From contig NZ_JQLQ01000002.1 in NCBI RefSeq assembly GCF_000744285.1, positions 1 to 64,000 of the forward strand: 64,000 bases of DNA, read 5' to 3'. Made by a program: the position numbers and the translations under genes. Of this stretch, positions 25,463 through 37,104 are shown piece after piece (the stretch's first letter is position 1; each line of letters begins with the position of its first letter). The notes under the pieces were generated by a model, which had not been told where the DNA came from, ran no database searches, and was given only the letters and a program-made list of their open reading frames with translations. Source of the stretch: Carnobacterium pleistocenium FTR1. Its GTDB lineage: Bacteria > Bacillota > Bacilli > Lactobacillales > Carnobacteriaceae.

Positions 25463-28400
25463 TTGGCAGGCCATTTAGTAAATTACGGTAAGCACCGTAC
25501 ACGCAGAAGTTTTTCACGTATCCACGAGGTTTTAGAACTTCCAAATTTAATTGAAATTCAAACTAATTCTTACCAATGGTTCTTAGATGAAGGATTGCGT
25601 GAAATGTTTAAAGATATTTCTCCAATTGATGACTTTGCTGGAAATCTATCATTAGAATTCACTGATTATCAGTTACAAGATCCTAAGTACACCGTTGAAG
25701 AAGCTCGCTCACATGATGCAAACTATTCAGCTCCTATCTATGTTAAATTACGTTTAATTAACAAAGAGAGTGGAGAAGTTAAAGAACAAGAAGTCTTCTT
25801 TGGAGATTTCCCATTAATGACAGAAATGGGTACATTTGTTATCAATGGAGCAGAACGAGTAATCGTTTCTCAATTAGTCCGTTCTCCGGGTGTTTATTTC
25901 CATGGTAAATTGGATAAAAACGGTAAAGAAGGATTTGGCTCAACCCTTATCCCAAACCGCGGAGCTTGGCTTGAATTCGAAACTGATGCAAAAGATCTTT
26001 CTTATGTTCGTATCGACCGTACACGTAAAATACCATTGACTGTATTGGTTCGCGCATTAGGATTTGGATCTGATGATCAAATTTTAGAAATTTTTGGAGA
26101 TAACGAAAGTCTTCGTTTAACAATGGAAAAAGATTTACACAAAAATGCTGGTGATTCTCGTACAGAAGAAGCGTTGAAAGATGTTTATGAACGTCTTCGT
26201 CCAGGTGAACCTAAAACAGCTGATAGCTCAAGAAGCTTACTAACAGCTCGCTTTTTCGATCCAAAACGTTACGATCTAGCAAATGTTGGTCGTTACAAAG
26301 TAAATAAAAAATTAAACTTAACAACTCGTTTGTTCAATCAAACTCTAGCTGAAACGTTAGTTGATCCTGAAACAGGAGAAATCATTACTGAATCAGGTAC
26401 GTTCTTAGACCGTGATCAAATTGATAAATTAACACCTTATCTTAATGCTGGTTTAAATAGCGTGACTTATTACCCATCAGACGACAGTGTCGTTCCAGAA
26501 CCAGTAGAATTACAAGTTGTAAAAGTCTTTTCTCAAAGAGACCCAGAACGTGTTGTAAATATGATTGGGAATAAAATAATCGCAGATGAAACTAAAAATG
26601 CAACACCAGCTGATATTATAGCTTCTATGAGTTACTTCTTTAACTTACAAGAAGGTATCGGTAATGTAGACGATATTGACCATCTAGGTAACCGTCGTAT
26701 TCGTTCAGTAGGTGAATTGTTGCAAAATCAATTCCGTATTGGTTTGTCTCGTATGGAACGTGTGGTTCGTGAACGTATGTCTATCCAAGATATGGCTACA
26801 GTTACACCGCAACAATTGATTAATATTCGTCCAGTTGTAGCGTCAATCAAAGAATTCTTTGGTTCTTCTCAGTTGTCTCAATTTATGGATCAAACAAATC
26901 CATTAGGTGAATTGACTCATAAACGTCGTCTATCTGCATTAGGACCTGGTGGTTTAACTAGGGATCGTGCTGGATATGAAGTTCGTGATGTGCATTATTC
27001 CCATTATGGCCGCATGTGTCCGATTGAAACGCCAGAAGGTCCAAACATTGGACTGATCAACAGTCTATCAAGTTATGCTAAAGTAAATAAATTTGGTTTT
27101 ATCGAAACCCCTTATCGTCGGGTCAACCGCGAAACAGGTCTTGTTACGGATCAAATTGATTACTTAACAGCTGATGAAGAAGATAACTATGTTGTTGCCC
27201 AAGCAAATGCCCGTTTAAATGAAGATGGCACATTTGCAAATGATATTGTCCTTGCTCGTTTTGTGGAAGAAAACTTAGAAGTTCCTATTAGTCGTGTTGA
27301 TTACATGGACGTTTCTCCTAAGCAAGTAGTCGCAGTTGCAACAGCTTGTATTCCTTTCTTGGAAAATGATGATAGTAACCGTGCGCTTATGGGTGCGAAT
27401 ATGCAACGTCAAGCTGTTCCATTGATCCATCCTGAAGGTCCGCTTGTAGGAACCGGTATGGAACACGTAGCTGCTCGAGATTCTGGAGCTGCAATGATTT
27501 GTAAAAATGATGGTCTTGTTGAATACGTAGATGCAGATCAAATCCGTGTACGTCAAGAAAATGGCGCTTTAGATAAATATACTTTAACAAAATTCCGTCG
27601 TTCAAACTCAGGTACTTGTTACAACCAACGCCCAATCGTAGAAAAAGGCGATCGTGTTGATAAAGGTGAAATCTTAGCAGATGGTTCTTCTATGGAAAAT
27701 GGCGAAATGGCTTTAGGTCAAAACCCAGTCGTAGCCTTCATGACATGGGAAGGTTACAACTATGAAGATGCTATTATTATGAGCGAACGTTTAGTCAAAG
27801 ATGATGTATACACTTCTATTCATATTGAAGAATTTGAATCAGAAGCTCGCGATACAAAACTTGGGCCTGAAGAAATTACTCGTGAACTTCCAAACGTTGG
27901 AGACGACGCTTTGAAAGATTTAGACGAAATGGGAATTATCCGTATCGGTGCTGAAGTAAAAGATGGCGATTTATTAGTTGGTAAAGTAACTCCTAAAGGG
28001 GTAACCGAATTATCTGCTGAAGAACGTCTTTTACATGCAATCTTTGGGGAAAAAGCTCGTGAAGTTAGAGATACTTCTCTTCGTGTACCACATGGTGGTG
28101 GCGGAACAGTTCATGATGTTAAAATCTTTACACGTGAAGCTGGAGATGAATTATCACCAGGTGTAAATATGTTAGCTCGCGTTTATATCGTTCAAAAACG
28201 TAAAATCAACGAAGGGGATAAAATGGCCGGACGTCATGGTAATAAAGGGGTAGTCTCTTTAATCATGCCGGAAGAAGATATGCCATTTATGCCTGACGGA
28301 ACTCCAGTTGACATCATGTTGAACCCATTAGGGGTACCATCACGTATGAATATTGGACAAGTATTAGAATTACACATCGGTATGGCTGCTCGTCAATTAG

Positions 28401-29029
28401 GCATCCATATTGCAACACCAGTATTTGATGGAGCTTCAGATGAAGATGTTTGGGAAACTGTTAAAGAAGCTGGAATGGCTGCTGATGCGAAAACTGTCTT
28501 ATATGATGGACGCACAGGAGAACCTTTTGATAGCCGTATTTCTGTTGGTGTCATGTACATGATTAAATTGGCCCACATGGTTGATGATAAATTACATGCG
28601 CGTTCAACTGGACCTTATTCATTAGTTACACAACAACCATTAGGTGGTAAAGCACAATTTGGGGGACAACGTTTCGGAGAAATGGAAGTTTGGGCTCTTG
28701 AAGCTTATGGGGCAGCTTATACGCTACAAGAAATCTTAACTTACAAATCAGATGATGTTGTTGGTCGTGTGAAAACATATGAAGCAATCGTCAAAGGCGA
28801 AAAAATTCCAAAACCAGGTGTTCCAGAATCATTCCGCGTATTAGTAAAAGAACTACAATCATTAGGATTAGACATGAAAGTGTTAAATGAAGATGATGAA
28901 GCGATTGAACTACGCGATATGGATGACGATGATGACATTGTTAACCCAGATGCATTAAATAAATATGCTGAAGAGCAAGAAAAAATTCGCGCTGAAGCAG
29001 CTGAACAAGAAAGACTAAAAGAAGACTAA
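25463..29029 (+). CDS. rpoB: DNA-directed RNA polymerase beta subunit
   Basis: The beta subunit carries much of the RNA polymerase active-site cleft and the rifampicin pocket. The rifampicin region ([35 protein letters not shown]) lies near residues 470-530. The catalytic region [15 protein letters not shown] is near 920 and the C-terminal [20 protein letters not shown] is near 1065. I use TTG 25463, as in Bacillus, because the GTG three codons earlier lies within the GAGGGGTGA ribosome site. 1188 aa with an acidic C-terminal tail. Confidence 0.97.
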   Translation: MAGHLVNYGKHRTRRSFSRIHEVLELPNLIEIQTNSYQWFLDEGLREMFKDISPIDDFAGNLSLEFTDYQLQDPKYTVEEARSHDANYSAPIYVKLRLINKESGEVKEQEVFFGDFPLMTEMGTFVINGAERVIVSQLVRSPGVYFHGKLDKNGKEGFGSTLIPNRGAWLEFETDAKDLSYVRIDRTRKIPLTVLVRALGFGSDDQILEIFGDNESLRLTMEKDLHKNAGDSRTEEALKDVYERLRPGEPKTADSSRSLLTARFFDPKRYDLANVGRYKVNKKLNLTTRLFNQTLAETLVDPETGEIITESGTFLDRDQIDKLTPYLNAGLNSVTYYPSDDSVVPEPVELQVVKVFSQRDPERVVNMIGNKIIADETKNATPADIIASMSYFFNLQEGIGNVDDIDHLGNRRIRSVGELLQNQFRIGLSRMERVVRERMSIQDMATVTPQQLINIRPVVASIKEFFGSSQLSQFMDQTNPLGELTHKRRLSALGPGGLTRDRAGYEVRDVHYSHYGRMCPIETPEGPNIGLINSLSSYAKVNKFGFIETPYRRVNRETGLVTDQIDYLTADEEDNYVVAQANARLNEDGTFANDIVLARFVEENLEVPISRVDYMDVSPKQVVAVATACIPFLENDDSNRALMGANMQRQAVPLIHPEGPLVGTGMEHVAARDSGAAMICKNDGLVEYVDADQIRVRQENGALDKYTLTKFRRSNSGTCYNQRPIVEKGDRVDKGEILADGSSMENGEMALGQNPVVAFMTWEGYNYEDAIIMSERLVKDDVYTSIHIEEFESEARDTKLGPEEITRELPNVGDDALKDLDEMGIIRIGAEVKDGDLLVGKVTPKGVTELSAEERLLHAIFGEKAREVRDTSLRVPHGGGGTVHDVKIFTREAGDELSPGVNMLARVYIVQKRKINEGDKMAGRHGNKGVVSLIMPEEDMPFMPDGTPVDIMLNPLGVPSRMNIGQVLELHIGMAARQLGIHIATPVFDGASDEDVWETVKEAGMAADAKTVLYDGRTGEPFDSRISVGVMYMIKLAHMVDDKLHARSTGPYSLVTQQPLGGKAQFGGQRFGEMEVWALEAYGAAYTLQEILTYKSDDVVGRVKTYEAIVKGEKIPKPGVPESFRVLVKELQSLGLDMKVLNEDDEAIELRDMDDDDDIVNPDALNKYAEEQEKIRAEAAEQERLKED

Positions 29030-29225
29030 TATAGGTAGAACTTGATTAGTCCTTAAGCTGAAAAAAATCTTAAGCGACTTTTCGAGTATTCCTTTTAAAC
29101 TAGTACAGCTTTGGAAAAATTTCCATCTAATAAACGAATTTGAACCAAAGATAGATACCACTATCTATAAATAAAAAAAATAGAGCAGGTAGGGCAGCTC
29201 AACAAAATAAAGGGAGGTTAGCCCC

Positions 29226-32200
29226 TTGATAGACGTTAATAATTTTGAAAGCATGCAAATTGGTCTGGCTTCTCCAGATAAAATCCGTAGTTGGTCATAT
29301 GGTGAAGTTAAAAAACCAGAAACCATTAACTACCGTACCTTAAAACCTGAACGCGACGGTTTATTCTGTGAACGTATTTTTGGTCCTTCAAAAGACTGGG
29401 AATGTGCTTGTGGGAAATACAAACGTATCCGTTATAAAGGAATTGTTTGTGACCGTTGTGGAGTAGAAGTTACACGCTCAAAAGTTCGTCGCGAACGTAT
29501 GGGTCATATTGAATTAGCAGCACCCGTTTCTCATATTTGGTACTTTAAAGGTATTCCAAGTCGTATGGGTCTTGTATTAGATATGAGTCCACGTGCTCTT
29601 GAAGAAATCATTTACTTTGCTTCTTACGTAGTTATCGAACCAGGAAGCACTTCATTAGAAAAGAAACAATTATTAACTGAAAGAGAATACCGCGAAAAAC
29701 GTCAACAATACGGCAATGATTTCCAAGCCGAAATGGGCGCAGAAGCAGTTAAACAACTCTTGAATGATGTTAAATTGGATCAGGAAGTGGAAGAATTAAA
29801 AGAAATCTTAAAAACAACTACTGGTCAAAAACGGACACGTGCTATTCGTCGTTTAGATATTTTAGAAGCATTCCGTAATTCTGGAAACCACCCATCATGG
29901 ATGGTTATGGATGTTATTCCTATCATCCCACCAGAAATTCGTCCAATGGTTCAATTAGAAGGTGGACGTTTTGCTACAAGTGATTTAAATGACTTGTATC
30001 GTCGTGTAATCAACCGTAACAATCGTTTGAAACGTTTATTAGATCTAAATGCACCTAACATTATCGTGCAAAATGAAAAACGCATGTTGCAAGAAGCAGT
30101 AGATGCCTTGATTGATAATGGTCGTCGTGGCCGTCCAGTAACTGGACCAGGTAATCGTCCATTGAAATCATTGTCACATATGCTTAAAGGGAAACAAGGA
30201 CGTTTCCGTCAAAACTTGTTAGGTAAACGTGTCGATTATTCTGGACGTTCTGTTATCGTTGTTGGACCTTTCTTGAAAATGTACCAATGTGGCTTACCAA
30301 AAGAAATGGCTATCGAATTGTTCAAACCTTTCGTAATGAAAGAATTAGTTTCACGTGATATCGCCAGCAATATTAAAAATGCTAAACGTAAAATTGATCG
30401 TCAAGATGATGCTATCTGGCCTATTTTAGAAGAAGTTATCCGTGAACATCCAGTTCTATTGAACCGCGCACCTACATTACACAGACTGGGAATTCAAGCA
30501 TTTGAACCCGTTCTTGTCGAAGGTAAAGCTATCCGTCTTCACCCATTAGTATGTGAAGCGTATAATGCCGATTTCGATGGTGACCAAATGGCTGTCCATG
30601 TACCATTAAGTGATGAAGCACAAGCTGAAGCTCGTATGTTGATGCTAGCTGCCCAAAACATTTTAAATCCAAAAGATGGTAAACCAGTTGTAACACCTTC
30701 TCAAGATATGGTGTTAGGTAACTATTACCTTACAATGGAAGAAGAAGGACGCGAAGGCGAAGGAATGCAATTTAGTGGATTAAATGAAGCTATGCTTGCT
30801 TACCAAAGTGGCTATGTCCACTTACATTCTAGAATCGCGATCAAACCAACTGATATTCCAAACAAACCATTCACTGAATGGCAAAAAGATAAATTAATGA
30901 TCACGACTGTTGGTAAATTGATTTTTAATGACATTATGCCAAACGAATTTCCTTACATGAATGAACCAACACAAAGCAACTTGGAAGTGCAAACTCCAGA
31001 CAGCTATTTTGTTGAAAGTGGTATAAACGTTCTTGAACACATTCAAGCTCAAGAATTAGTCAAACCTTTCAAGAAGAAAAATCTTGGAAACATCATTGCT
31101 GAAGTATTCAAGCGATTCAAAATTACTGAAACGTCTAAAATGCTAGACAGAATGAAAGATCTAGGATACAAATATTCTACAAGAGCTGGTATTACAGTTG
31201 GTATTGCCGATATCGTAGTACTAGAAGAAAAACAAGAAATTCTAGATAACGCTCATACACAAGTTGAAAAAGTAATGAAACAATTCCGTCGTGGTTTAAT
31301 CACGGATGAAGAACGTTATGAACGTGTTATTGATATCTGGAACAAAACAAAAGATCACATTCAAATTCGCTTAATGGAAAGTTTGAATGACCTTAACCCA
31401 ATCTTTATGATGAGTGACTCTGGTGCCCGTGGTAATATTTCCAACTTTACTCAGCTTGCTGGTATGCGTGGATTGATGGCTGCACCGAATGGTCAAATCA
31501 TGGAATTACCGGTTACGTCTAACTTCCGTGAAGGATTGTCTGTTTTAGAAATGTTTATCTCTACCCATGGAGCTCGTAAAGGAATGACGGATACAGCTTT
31601 GAAAACGGCTGACTCAGGTTACTTGACTCGTCGTTTAGTTGATGTAGCACAAGATGTTATCATTCGTGAAACAGACTGTGGTTCTGACCGTGGATTAGTG
31701 ATTCGTGCTATTAAAGAAGGAAATGAAATCATTGAACCGTTTGAAGAACGCCTATTAGGACGTTACACTCGTAAAACAGTTTTCAACCCTGAAAATGGTT
31801 CAGTTATTATTGGTGAAAACCAAATTATTACTGAAGACATTGCAAGAGAGATCATAGCTGTTGGAATCGAAGAAATTACGATTCGTTCCGTATTTACGTG
31901 TAATACTAAACATGGTGTATGTAAACATTGTTATGGCCGTAACTTAGCAACCGGTTCTGAAGTTGAAGTTGGAGAAGCAGTTGGAACAATTGCTGCTCAA
32001 TCAATTGGAGAACCCGGTACTCAATTAACAATGCGTACATTCCATACAGGTGGAGTTGCTGGAGCCGATATTACTCAAGGGCTTCCTCGTATCCAAGAAA
32101 TATTTGAAGCTCGTCATCCTAAAGGTCAAGCTGTCATAAGTGAAGTTACTGGGACAATCGTATCAATCGATGAAAATCCAGCAGCTCGCACGAAAGAAGT

Positions 32201-32846
32201 TACGATCAAGGGAGAAACAGATACTCGTTCTTACCAAGTACCCTTTTCTGCACGTATGAATGTTGAAGAAGGAGATATTATCCACCGTGGTGAAGCATTA
32301 GACCAAGGTTCAATTGATCCTAAAGAATTGTTACGTGTTCGTGATGTGCTTGCTGTTGAAAACTACTTGTTACGTGAAGTACAAAAAGTATACCGTATGC
32401 AAGGAGTAGAAATCGGCGACAAACATATCGAAGTTATGGTACGTCAAATGCTACGTAAAGTACGCGTAATGGATCCAGGTGAAACAGATATTTTACCAGG
32501 TACATTAATTGATATTCATGATTACACAGATAAAAACATCGACACATTGATAGCTGGCGGAATTCCTGCAACAGCACGTCCTGTATTGCTCGGAATTACA
32601 AAAGCTTCTCTTGAAACAAATAGTTTCTTATCTGCTGCATCTTTCCAAGAAACAACACGTGTCTTAACCGACGCTGCTATTCGCGGAAAACGTGATCCAT
32701 TATTAGGATTGAAAGAAAATGTTATCATTGGTAAAGTGATTCCAGCTGGTACCGGAATGGCTAAATACCGTAAAATGAAACCTAAGGGTGTTGGCGTTGT
32801 GAGCGAAAATGTTTACAGCATCAATGACCAAATCGAACCTAAATAA
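29226..32846 (+). CDS. rpoC: DNA-directed RNA polymerase beta' subunit
   Basis: The beta' subunit holds the catalytic Mg motif [12 protein letters not shown] near residue 450 and the N-terminal zinc finger [20 protein letters not shown] near 60-80. A second zinc site is at CGSDRG...[13 protein letters not shown]. The trigger-loop region is followed by [16 protein letters not shown]. The TTG start at 29226 follows GGGAGG, as in other Firmicutes. 1206 aa. The 196-base gap after rpoB contains a small CTTAAG/CTTAAG hairpin but no clear terminator. Confidence 0.97.
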   Translation: MIDVNNFESMQIGLASPDKIRSWSYGEVKKPETINYRTLKPERDGLFCERIFGPSKDWECACGKYKRIRYKGIVCDRCGVEVTRSKVRRERMGHIELAAPVSHIWYFKGIPSRMGLVLDMSPRALEEIIYFASYVVIEPGSTSLEKKQLLTEREYREKRQQYGNDFQAEMGAEAVKQLLNDVKLDQEVEELKEILKTTTGQKRTRAIRRLDILEAFRNSGNHPSWMVMDVIPIIPPEIRPMVQLEGGRFATSDLNDLYRRVINRNNRLKRLLDLNAPNIIVQNEKRMLQEAVDALIDNGRRGRPVTGPGNRPLKSLSHMLKGKQGRFRQNLLGKRVDYSGRSVIVVGPFLKMYQCGLPKEMAIELFKPFVMKELVSRDIASNIKNAKRKIDRQDDAIWPILEEVIREHPVLLNRAPTLHRLGIQAFEPVLVEGKAIRLHPLVCEAYNADFDGDQMAVHVPLSDEAQAEARMLMLAAQNILNPKDGKPVVTPSQDMVLGNYYLTMEEEGREGEGMQFSGLNEAMLAYQSGYVHLHSRIAIKPTDIPNKPFTEWQKDKLMITTVGKLIFNDIMPNEFPYMNEPTQSNLEVQTPDSYFVESGINVLEHIQAQELVKPFKKKNLGNIIAEVFKRFKITETSKMLDRMKDLGYKYSTRAGITVGIADIVVLEEKQEILDNAHTQVEKVMKQFRRGLITDEERYERVIDIWNKTKDHIQIRLMESLNDLNPIFMMSDSGARGNISNFTQLAGMRGLMAAPNGQIMELPVTSNFREGLSVLEMFISTHGARKGMTDTALKTADSGYLTRRLVDVAQDVIIRETDCGSDRGLVIRAIKEGNEIIEPFEERLLGRYTRKTVFNPENGSVIIGENQIITEDIAREIIAVGIEEITIRSVFTCNTKHGVCKHCYGRNLATGSEVEVGEAVGTIAAQSIGEPGTQLTMRTFHTGGVAGADITQGLPRIQEIFEARHPKGQAVISEVTGTIVSIDENPAARTKEVTIKGETDTRSYQVPFSARMNVEEGDIIHRGEALDQGSIDPKELLRVRDVLAVENYLLREVQKVYRMQGVEIGDKHIEVMVRQMLRKVRVMDPGETDILPGTLIDIHDYTDKNIDTLIAGGIPATARPVLLGITKASLETNSFLSAASFQETTRVLTDAAIRGKRDPLLGLKENVIIGKVIPAGTGMAKYRKMKPKGVGVVSENVYSINDQIEPK

Positions 32847-32853
32847 TAAGAAT

Positions 32854-32897
32854 AAAGAGTCTGCTTATCAGGAAACTGATGAACAGACTCTTTTTTT
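32854..32897 (+). terminator. Terminator after rpoC
   Basis: AAAGAGTCTG (32854-32863) pairs with CAGACTCTTT (32884-32893), with an inner TTATCAG/CTGATGA helix and a GAAA loop. Seven T follow. Confidence 0.93.
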
Positions 32898-32907
32898 GTT
32901 CTATAGA

Positions 32908-33139
32908 TTCTAGGTCAAATAGTGTGGATGCTTCAAGATGAAAATTCTTCTGGAATGGACGGGTTTGCTTATGGAGCCAGGGTACCGCTGTAAGCCTAAG
33001 GTCTTACAGACTTTCAAGCTTCAAACAAACCTCAATAGCGCTAAAGCGCCAGCGTTTTGTAATTCTCATTGGATCCAATACACGGCTACCAGCAACCCAT
33101 TTCCTTCAGAATTTTTGGATGTGTCATTTAGTTAATTTA
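32908..33139 (+). repeat. Dispersed intergenic repeat, copy A (full length)
   Basis: This 232-base segment is alignable end to end with 59608-59839 and, in its core (32941-33113), with 56566-56743. It starts 10 bases after the rpoC terminator. The core ends form imperfect inverted repeats (TTCTTCTGGAAT near the left, TTCCTTCAGAA near the right). An internal hairpin is GTAAGCC/GGTCTTAC (32990-33007). The second internal hairpin is GCGC-TAAA-GCGC with flanking pairs. No protein is credible within it; a 65-codon reading frame here has no counterpart in the other copies. Confidence 0.85.
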
Positions 33140-33169
33140 TTATATCCACACCAAAAATTATACAACTAA

Positions 33170-33215
33170 AAAAATTCTTCTAGAATATCAGGTTCGCTTG
33201 TGTAAAGCCTGTGAA
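33170..33215 (+). repeat. Truncated fourth copy of the dispersed repeat
   Basis: AAAATTCTTCTAGAATATCA and the following GGTTCGCTTGTGTAAAGCC resemble the left end of copies A-C (AAAATTCTTCTGGAAT...GGTTTGCTT). The rest of the element is not recognisable. It lies 30 bases after copy A and reads the same way, suggesting tandem insertion or a degraded duplicate. Confidence 0.5.
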
Positions 33216-33409
33216 TATTGCCCGTAAGCTACAACAAGCAACTCCTGCTTTTCGCAAGCAATTTTAAGTAAGGGATTAAACAAAATCAGTATATCAAACT
33301 CTTTTTTGTCAGCTTAAAAAACGTATAAGTGCTAATAGTTTAGGATTTTCAAAGGATATGGTAGAGTAAATTCAGCAAAAAGATACCGAAAATTGAAGGA
33401 GGAATTTTA

Positions 33410-34873
33410 GTGATAAAGACACAAAGGAAATTACCGGAAATTCAAACGGGACTTTATATTAATGGCCAATGGGTAGAGGGGTCCTTAGAAAAAAAAGCGG
33501 TCAATAACCCTGCAACAAAAGAAGAGTTGATTAAAGTATCTCAAGGCGGAGAGCAAGAAACACTCAATGCAATTCAAGCAGCTAAAGAAGCTTTTCCAAA
33601 ATGGGTAGGTATGGAATTAGCCGATCGCGTAAAATTGATTCATGCTATTGCAGATAAAATCGAAGAAAAAGCCGATCAATTAGCGTTAATTATGACCTTA
33701 GAACAAGGTAAACCTTTAAAAGAAGCTAAAGGGGAAATTTTGATTGATAGTCAAAATTTACATTGGAGTGCAGAAGAAGCTAGACGTATTTATGGCGAAA
33801 CTATACCCGCTCCTAACGATCACAAATACGAAGTGAAAAAGCAGCCTATTGGTGTTGTAGGAGCCATTACTCCATGGAACTTTCCGTCGAACATGATCAT
33901 TCGTAAAATCTCTCCAGCTATTGCAGCGGGATGTACCGTAGTGTTGAAACCAGCAAGTAGCACACCGTTGTCAGCCATCGCGATTTTCGAGATTTTTCAT
34001 GAAGTCGGATTACCAGCAGGAGTAGCTAATCTTGTTATTGGACCATCAAGTGATATTGGGAAGACTTTAACCAACAGCAATGATGTCCGGAAATTAACCT
34101 TTACAGGCTCAACTGAAGTAGGGAAAATGTTGTTCGAACAATGTGCTCAAACAATGAAGAAAATTTCCTTTGAACTAGGTGGCCATGCCCCTTTTATTGT
34201 ATTTGCGGATGCGAATATTGACGAAGCGGTTGAGGGACTTGTTGCAATGAAGTTTAGGAATAATGGACAAGCGTGTACTTCTCCTAACCGTATCTTTGTA
34301 AATAAAGCAATTAAAAAGGAATTCGTTGACAAATTGACCACAGCTGTCAGCAAAGTAACAGTTGGTAATGGCTTAGAAGACGTTATGACAGGACCGCTGA
34401 TCAATGGGGAAGCTGTCAAGACGGTTCAAGCTCAAGTAGACGATGCAAAAGCTAAAGGAGCAAAAGTGCTTGCAGGAGGCGAAAGCTTAACAGAAGGAGA
34501 CTATGCCAATGGGTATTTTTATGCGCCGACTATTTTAGACAACGTTACGACTGAAATGGATATTTTTTATGAAGAAACCTTTGGTCCAATCATCCCGTTG
34601 ATTGATTTTGATGAAGAAGATGAAGTTATCGCAATGGCGAATGATACTATTTTTGGTTTGGCGTCTTATTTCTTTACAACAGACTTGAAGCGAGCTGAAA
34701 AAGTTAGCGAAGCTTTAGAATACGGACTAGTTGGAATCAATAATACGGCAATTTCTACTTCAGAAGCACCATTTGGCGGTGTGAAACATTCGGGTGTTGG
34801 ACGTGAAAATGGCAGTTATGGAATACAAGAATTTTTAGAAGTAAAATTTGTTCACACAAAATACTTGGATTAG
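33410..34873 (+). CDS. NAD(P)-dependent aldehyde dehydrogenase (succinate-semialdehyde type)
   Basis: A 487-aa member of the aldehyde dehydrogenase superfamily oxidising aldehydes to acids. The cofactor segment GAITPWNFPSN is near 152-162. The general-base Glu lies in FELGGHAPF near 255 and the nucleophilic Cys in NGQACTSPNR near 289. The C-terminal ISTSEAPFGGVKHSGVGREN is the family hinge/oligomer region. The overall sequence is closest in character to GabD-type succinate-semialdehyde dehydrogenases, but the substrate is not certain. GTG start after AAGGAGGAA. It is unrelated to its RNA polymerase neighbours and stands alone. Confidence 0.88.
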   Translation: MIKTQRKLPEIQTGLYINGQWVEGSLEKKAVNNPATKEELIKVSQGGEQETLNAIQAAKEAFPKWVGMELADRVKLIHAIADKIEEKADQLALIMTLEQGKPLKEAKGEILIDSQNLHWSAEEARRIYGETIPAPNDHKYEVKKQPIGVVGAITPWNFPSNMIIRKISPAIAAGCTVVLKPASSTPLSAIAIFEIFHEVGLPAGVANLVIGPSSDIGKTLTNSNDVRKLTFTGSTEVGKMLFEQCAQTMKKISFELGGHAPFIVFADANIDEAVEGLVAMKFRNNGQACTSPNRIFVNKAIKKEFVDKLTTAVSKVTVGNGLEDVMTGPLINGEAVKTVQAQVDDAKAKGAKVLAGGESLTEGDYANGYFYAPTILDNVTTEMDIFYEETFGPIIPLIDFDEEDEVIAMANDTIFGLASYFFTTDLKRAEKVSEALEYGLVGINNTAISTSEAPFGGVKHSGVGRENGSYGIQEFLEVKFVHTKYLD

Positions 34874-34883
34874 CATAGAACTA

Positions 34884-34935
34884 ACAAAAAAGATAAGGGA
34901 AACTGGCAGTCACCTGCCTCCCTTATCTTTTTTTG
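34884..34935. terminator. Bidirectional terminator between aldehyde dehydrogenase gene and comC
   Basis: AAAAAAGATAAGGGA pairs with TCCCTTATCTTTTTT; the loop contains a smaller GGCAG/CTGCC helix. It serves both convergent genes. Confidence 0.92.
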
Positions 34936-34948
34936 TTTTACAAAATAT

Positions 34949-35707
34949 CTAGTTGCCCAGCATAAACCAAGTAGTAACGATATCTTGTGAGAAATAAGTC
35001 AAAATCGTCCCAAAAAAAATAAAGGGAGCAAATGGAATAGGGTGTTTAGAAGTGATTCTTTTGCTGACCAGTAAGGGGAAACTAAATAAAAGTGCTGATA
35101 AACAGGCAATCATAATAGCAACCAAGGTCAAGTCGTAACCAAGCAAGAGTCCAATAATGCCGAATAACTTTATGTCACCACCACCTATAGGAGTAGAAGA
35201 AAACTGATATAGTAAATAGAAGAAACTGAAAAAACCAAATCCGCTAAAAAGATAAATACTGAAAGGAAAAGGATGAATCACTAACCGACCTAAAAATACC
35301 CATAGAAAAAAGAAAAGTATTAAACGATCAGGTAAGAGCTGGTAGTAGATATCAGAAATGATAAAGATAATCCCAAAAGAAATAAAACCGATAATAAATA
35401 GACCTTCTTTTGGAAAAAATAAGTAAGTGTGGAAAGTGTATAAAAAGATAAAGCCGGTCAAAGCTTCGGCTAAAGGATGTAAAATGGAAATACGCTGTTG
35501 GCAATTTCGGCAACGTCCTTTCTGAATGAGATAGGATAAAATAGGAATCAATTCATAAAAACGCAATGTCCGATGACAAGTGGAACAATGAGAACGTGGA
35601 AAAACAATGGATTGATGAATAGGCACCCTTAAACCAACCACCATTAGAAAAGAACCAAAACAACCCCCCGTAAACCAAATGAGTAAATATAAAATTAATA
35701 CCTGCAT
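34949..35707 (-). CDS. comC: Prepilin peptidase / N-methyltransferase (ComC, A24 family)
   Basis: This membrane aspartyl protease matures type IV-like pseudopilins of the competence machinery. A zinc motif of two CxxC pairs (CSTCHRTLRFYELIPILSYL then CRNCQ) occurs at residues ~42-75. The catalytic aspartates are in SDIYYQLLPD (near 117) and in GGGDIKLFG (near 176). About seven hydrophobic helices are present in 252 aa. Its start has GAGGTGAAAAAATG. The comG genes it would serve are outside the window. Confidence 0.92.
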   Translation of the reverse strand: MQVLILYLLIWFTGGCFGSFLMVVGLRVPIHQSIVFPRSHCSTCHRTLRFYELIPILSYLIQKGRCRNCQQRISILHPLAEALTGFIFLYTFHTYLFFPKEGLFIIGFISFGIIFIISDIYYQLLPDRLILFFFLWVFLGRLVIHPFPFSIYLFSGFGFFSFFYLLYQFSSTPIGGGDIKLFGIIGLLLGYDLTLVAIMIACLSALLFSFPLLVSKRITSKHPIPFAPFIFFGTILTYFSQDIVTTWFMLGN

Positions 35708-35844
35708 TTTTTCACCTCAGTTGAACTTCTTATATTAAATATATGTCATTTAGCAAAGAAAGCTTTAAAAAATTAGAGAGGAGGAGTATACTAATTAAAG
35801 TGCAAAAAAGATAAAAAAACTTTTAGCATTTTCAACTCAACTTG

Positions 35845-35873
35845 TTGACAATAATATTAGACCATGTTATGAT
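35845..35873 (+). promoter_or_regulatory. Promoter of the str operon (rpsL)
   Basis: A consensus TTGACA (35845-35850) is 17 bases from TATGAT (35868-35873). Confidence 0.82.
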
Positions 35874-35879
35874 TCCTAA

Positions 35880-36040
35880 GGTGCTTTTGTACGCAGATTC
35901 CTGTCTATCAGTCGTGCTGACTGGTACATTGGCCTTAAACTATATTGAACGGCTGGTTGCAATTTTGCAGCACTTATTTTTTTGCTGGAAAAAGAACCGC
36001 CTGGATGTGTGGACTAGAATAATAACATAGGGAAGGAGGA
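35880..36040 (+). promoter_or_regulatory. Leader of rpsL
   Basis: About 165 untranslated bases precede rpsL. A CAGTC-GTGCT-GACTG hairpin (35909-35923) and a TGCAATTTTGCA palindrome (35958-35969) are visible. I see no terminator-like ending. A 62-codon frame in this leader lacks a ribosome site and is not credited. Upstream, 35708-35844 holds only the comC start region. Confidence 0.4.
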
Positions 36041-36048
36041 AACAATCG

Positions 36049-36462
36049 ATGCCTACTATTAATCAATTAGTACGTAAACCTCGTAAATCAAAAACAGAAA
36101 AATCTGAATCTCCAGCTTTAAACAGAGGTTACAACAGTAAAAGAAAGAAACAAACAATAGTAAACTCACCTCAAAAACGTGGTGTTTGTACTCGTGTAGG
36201 AACTATGACTCCTAAAAAACCTAACTCAGCGTTACGTAAATATGCACGTGTTCGTCTATCTAACTTAATTGAAGTAACTGCTTATATCCCAGGTGAAGGT
36301 CACAACTTGCAAGAACATAGTGTGGTTCTTTTACGTGGAGGACGAGTGAAGGATCTACCCGGAGTTCGTTACCATATCGTTCGTGGCGCACTAGATACTG
36401 CCGGTGTTGCAGATCGTAAACAAAGCCGTTCTAAATACGGTACTAAAAGACCTAAAAAATAA
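36049..36462 (+). CDS. rpsL: 30S ribosomal protein S12
   Basis: S12 sits at the decoding centre and is the streptomycin target. The 137-aa protein contains the conserved [17 protein letters not shown] stretch (residues ~54-70) and [14 protein letters not shown]. Lys in PKKPNS is the wild-type streptomycin-sensitive form. It begins with AAGGAGGAAACAATCGATG and leads the rpsL-rpsG-fusA operon. Confidence 0.97.
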   Translation: MPTINQLVRKPRKSKTEKSESPALNRGYNSKRKKQTIVNSPQKRGVCTRVGTMTPKKPNSALRKYARVRLSNLIEVTAYIPGEGHNLQEHSVVLLRGGRVKDLPGVRYHIVRGALDTAGVADRKQSRSKYGTKRPKK

Positions 36463-36528
36463 GCTTATAGCTTATATGAAATAAAAAATCGTTTTAAAAG
36501 ATAACTATTATTGAAAGGAGGAATTTGG

Positions 36529-36999
36529 ATGCCTCGTAAAGGTCCTATTACTAAACGTGATGTTTTACCTGATCCACTTTATAATTCTAAACTTGTTACT
36601 CGTTTAATCAACCGTATTATGGTTGATGGAAAACGTGGGAAAGCTGCTACAATTCTTTATAATGCATTTGACATGATTAAAGAACAAACAGAAACTGATC
36701 CTACTGAAGTATTTGAACAAGCAATGAAAAACATTATGCCTGTTCTTGAAGTTAAAGCTCGCCGTGTTGGGGGTTCTAACTACCAAGTTCCGATCGAAGT
36801 TCGTCCAGAACGTCGTACGGCTCTTGCACTTCGTTGGTTAGTAAGCTACTCTCGTTTACGCGGAGAAGATACTATGGAACAACGTCTTGCTAAAGAAATT
36901 ATGGATGCTGCTAACAATACTGGAGCAGCTGTTAAAAAACGTGAAGACACTCACAAAATGGCTGAAGCTAATAAAGCTTTCGCTCATTATCGCTGGTAA
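36529..36999 (+). CDS. rpsG: 30S ribosomal protein S7
   Basis: S7 nucleates assembly of the 30S head. The N-terminal [16 protein letters not shown] and the internal [18 protein letters not shown] are family features. ATG 36529 after GAAAGGAGG gives the standard 156 aa, rather than the longer in-frame reading from 36511. It is followed by fusA after 105 bases. Confidence 0.97.
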   Translation: MPRKGPITKRDVLPDPLYNSKLVTRLINRIMVDGKRGKAATILYNAFDMIKEQTETDPTEVFEQAMKNIMPVLEVKARRVGGSNYQVPIEVRPERRTALALRWLVSYSRLRGEDTMEQRLAKEIMDAANNTGAAVKKREDTHKMAEANKAFAHYRW

Positions 37000-37010
37000 G
37001 ATTTTTTCTA

Positions 37011-37049
37011 AAAAAGACTGCGGTGCCATTTGTGCAGCGTAGTCTTTAA
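37011..37049 (+). promoter_or_regulatory. rpsG-fusA intergenic hairpin
   Basis: AAAGACTGCG pairs with CGTAGTCTTT (one mismatch) with a loop containing GTGC/GTGCAG. It is followed by AAAGAAAA rather than T, so it is more likely an mRNA processing or stability element than a terminator. Confidence 0.45.
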
Positions 37050-37104
37050 AGAAAAAATTGAAGTTTCTTAGTTCAAATTAAATTAAGAGAGGTGTTATTA
37101 CAAG

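Noticed and set aside
32938-33135. 65-codon plus-strand frame inside repeat copy A
   Set aside because: It has no ribosome site, and the frame is not kept in copies B and C, where the region instead conserves hairpins.
35842-36030. 62-codon frame upstream of rpsL
   Set aside because: It starts at the rpsL promoter -35 region, has no ribosome site and lies in the rpsL leader.
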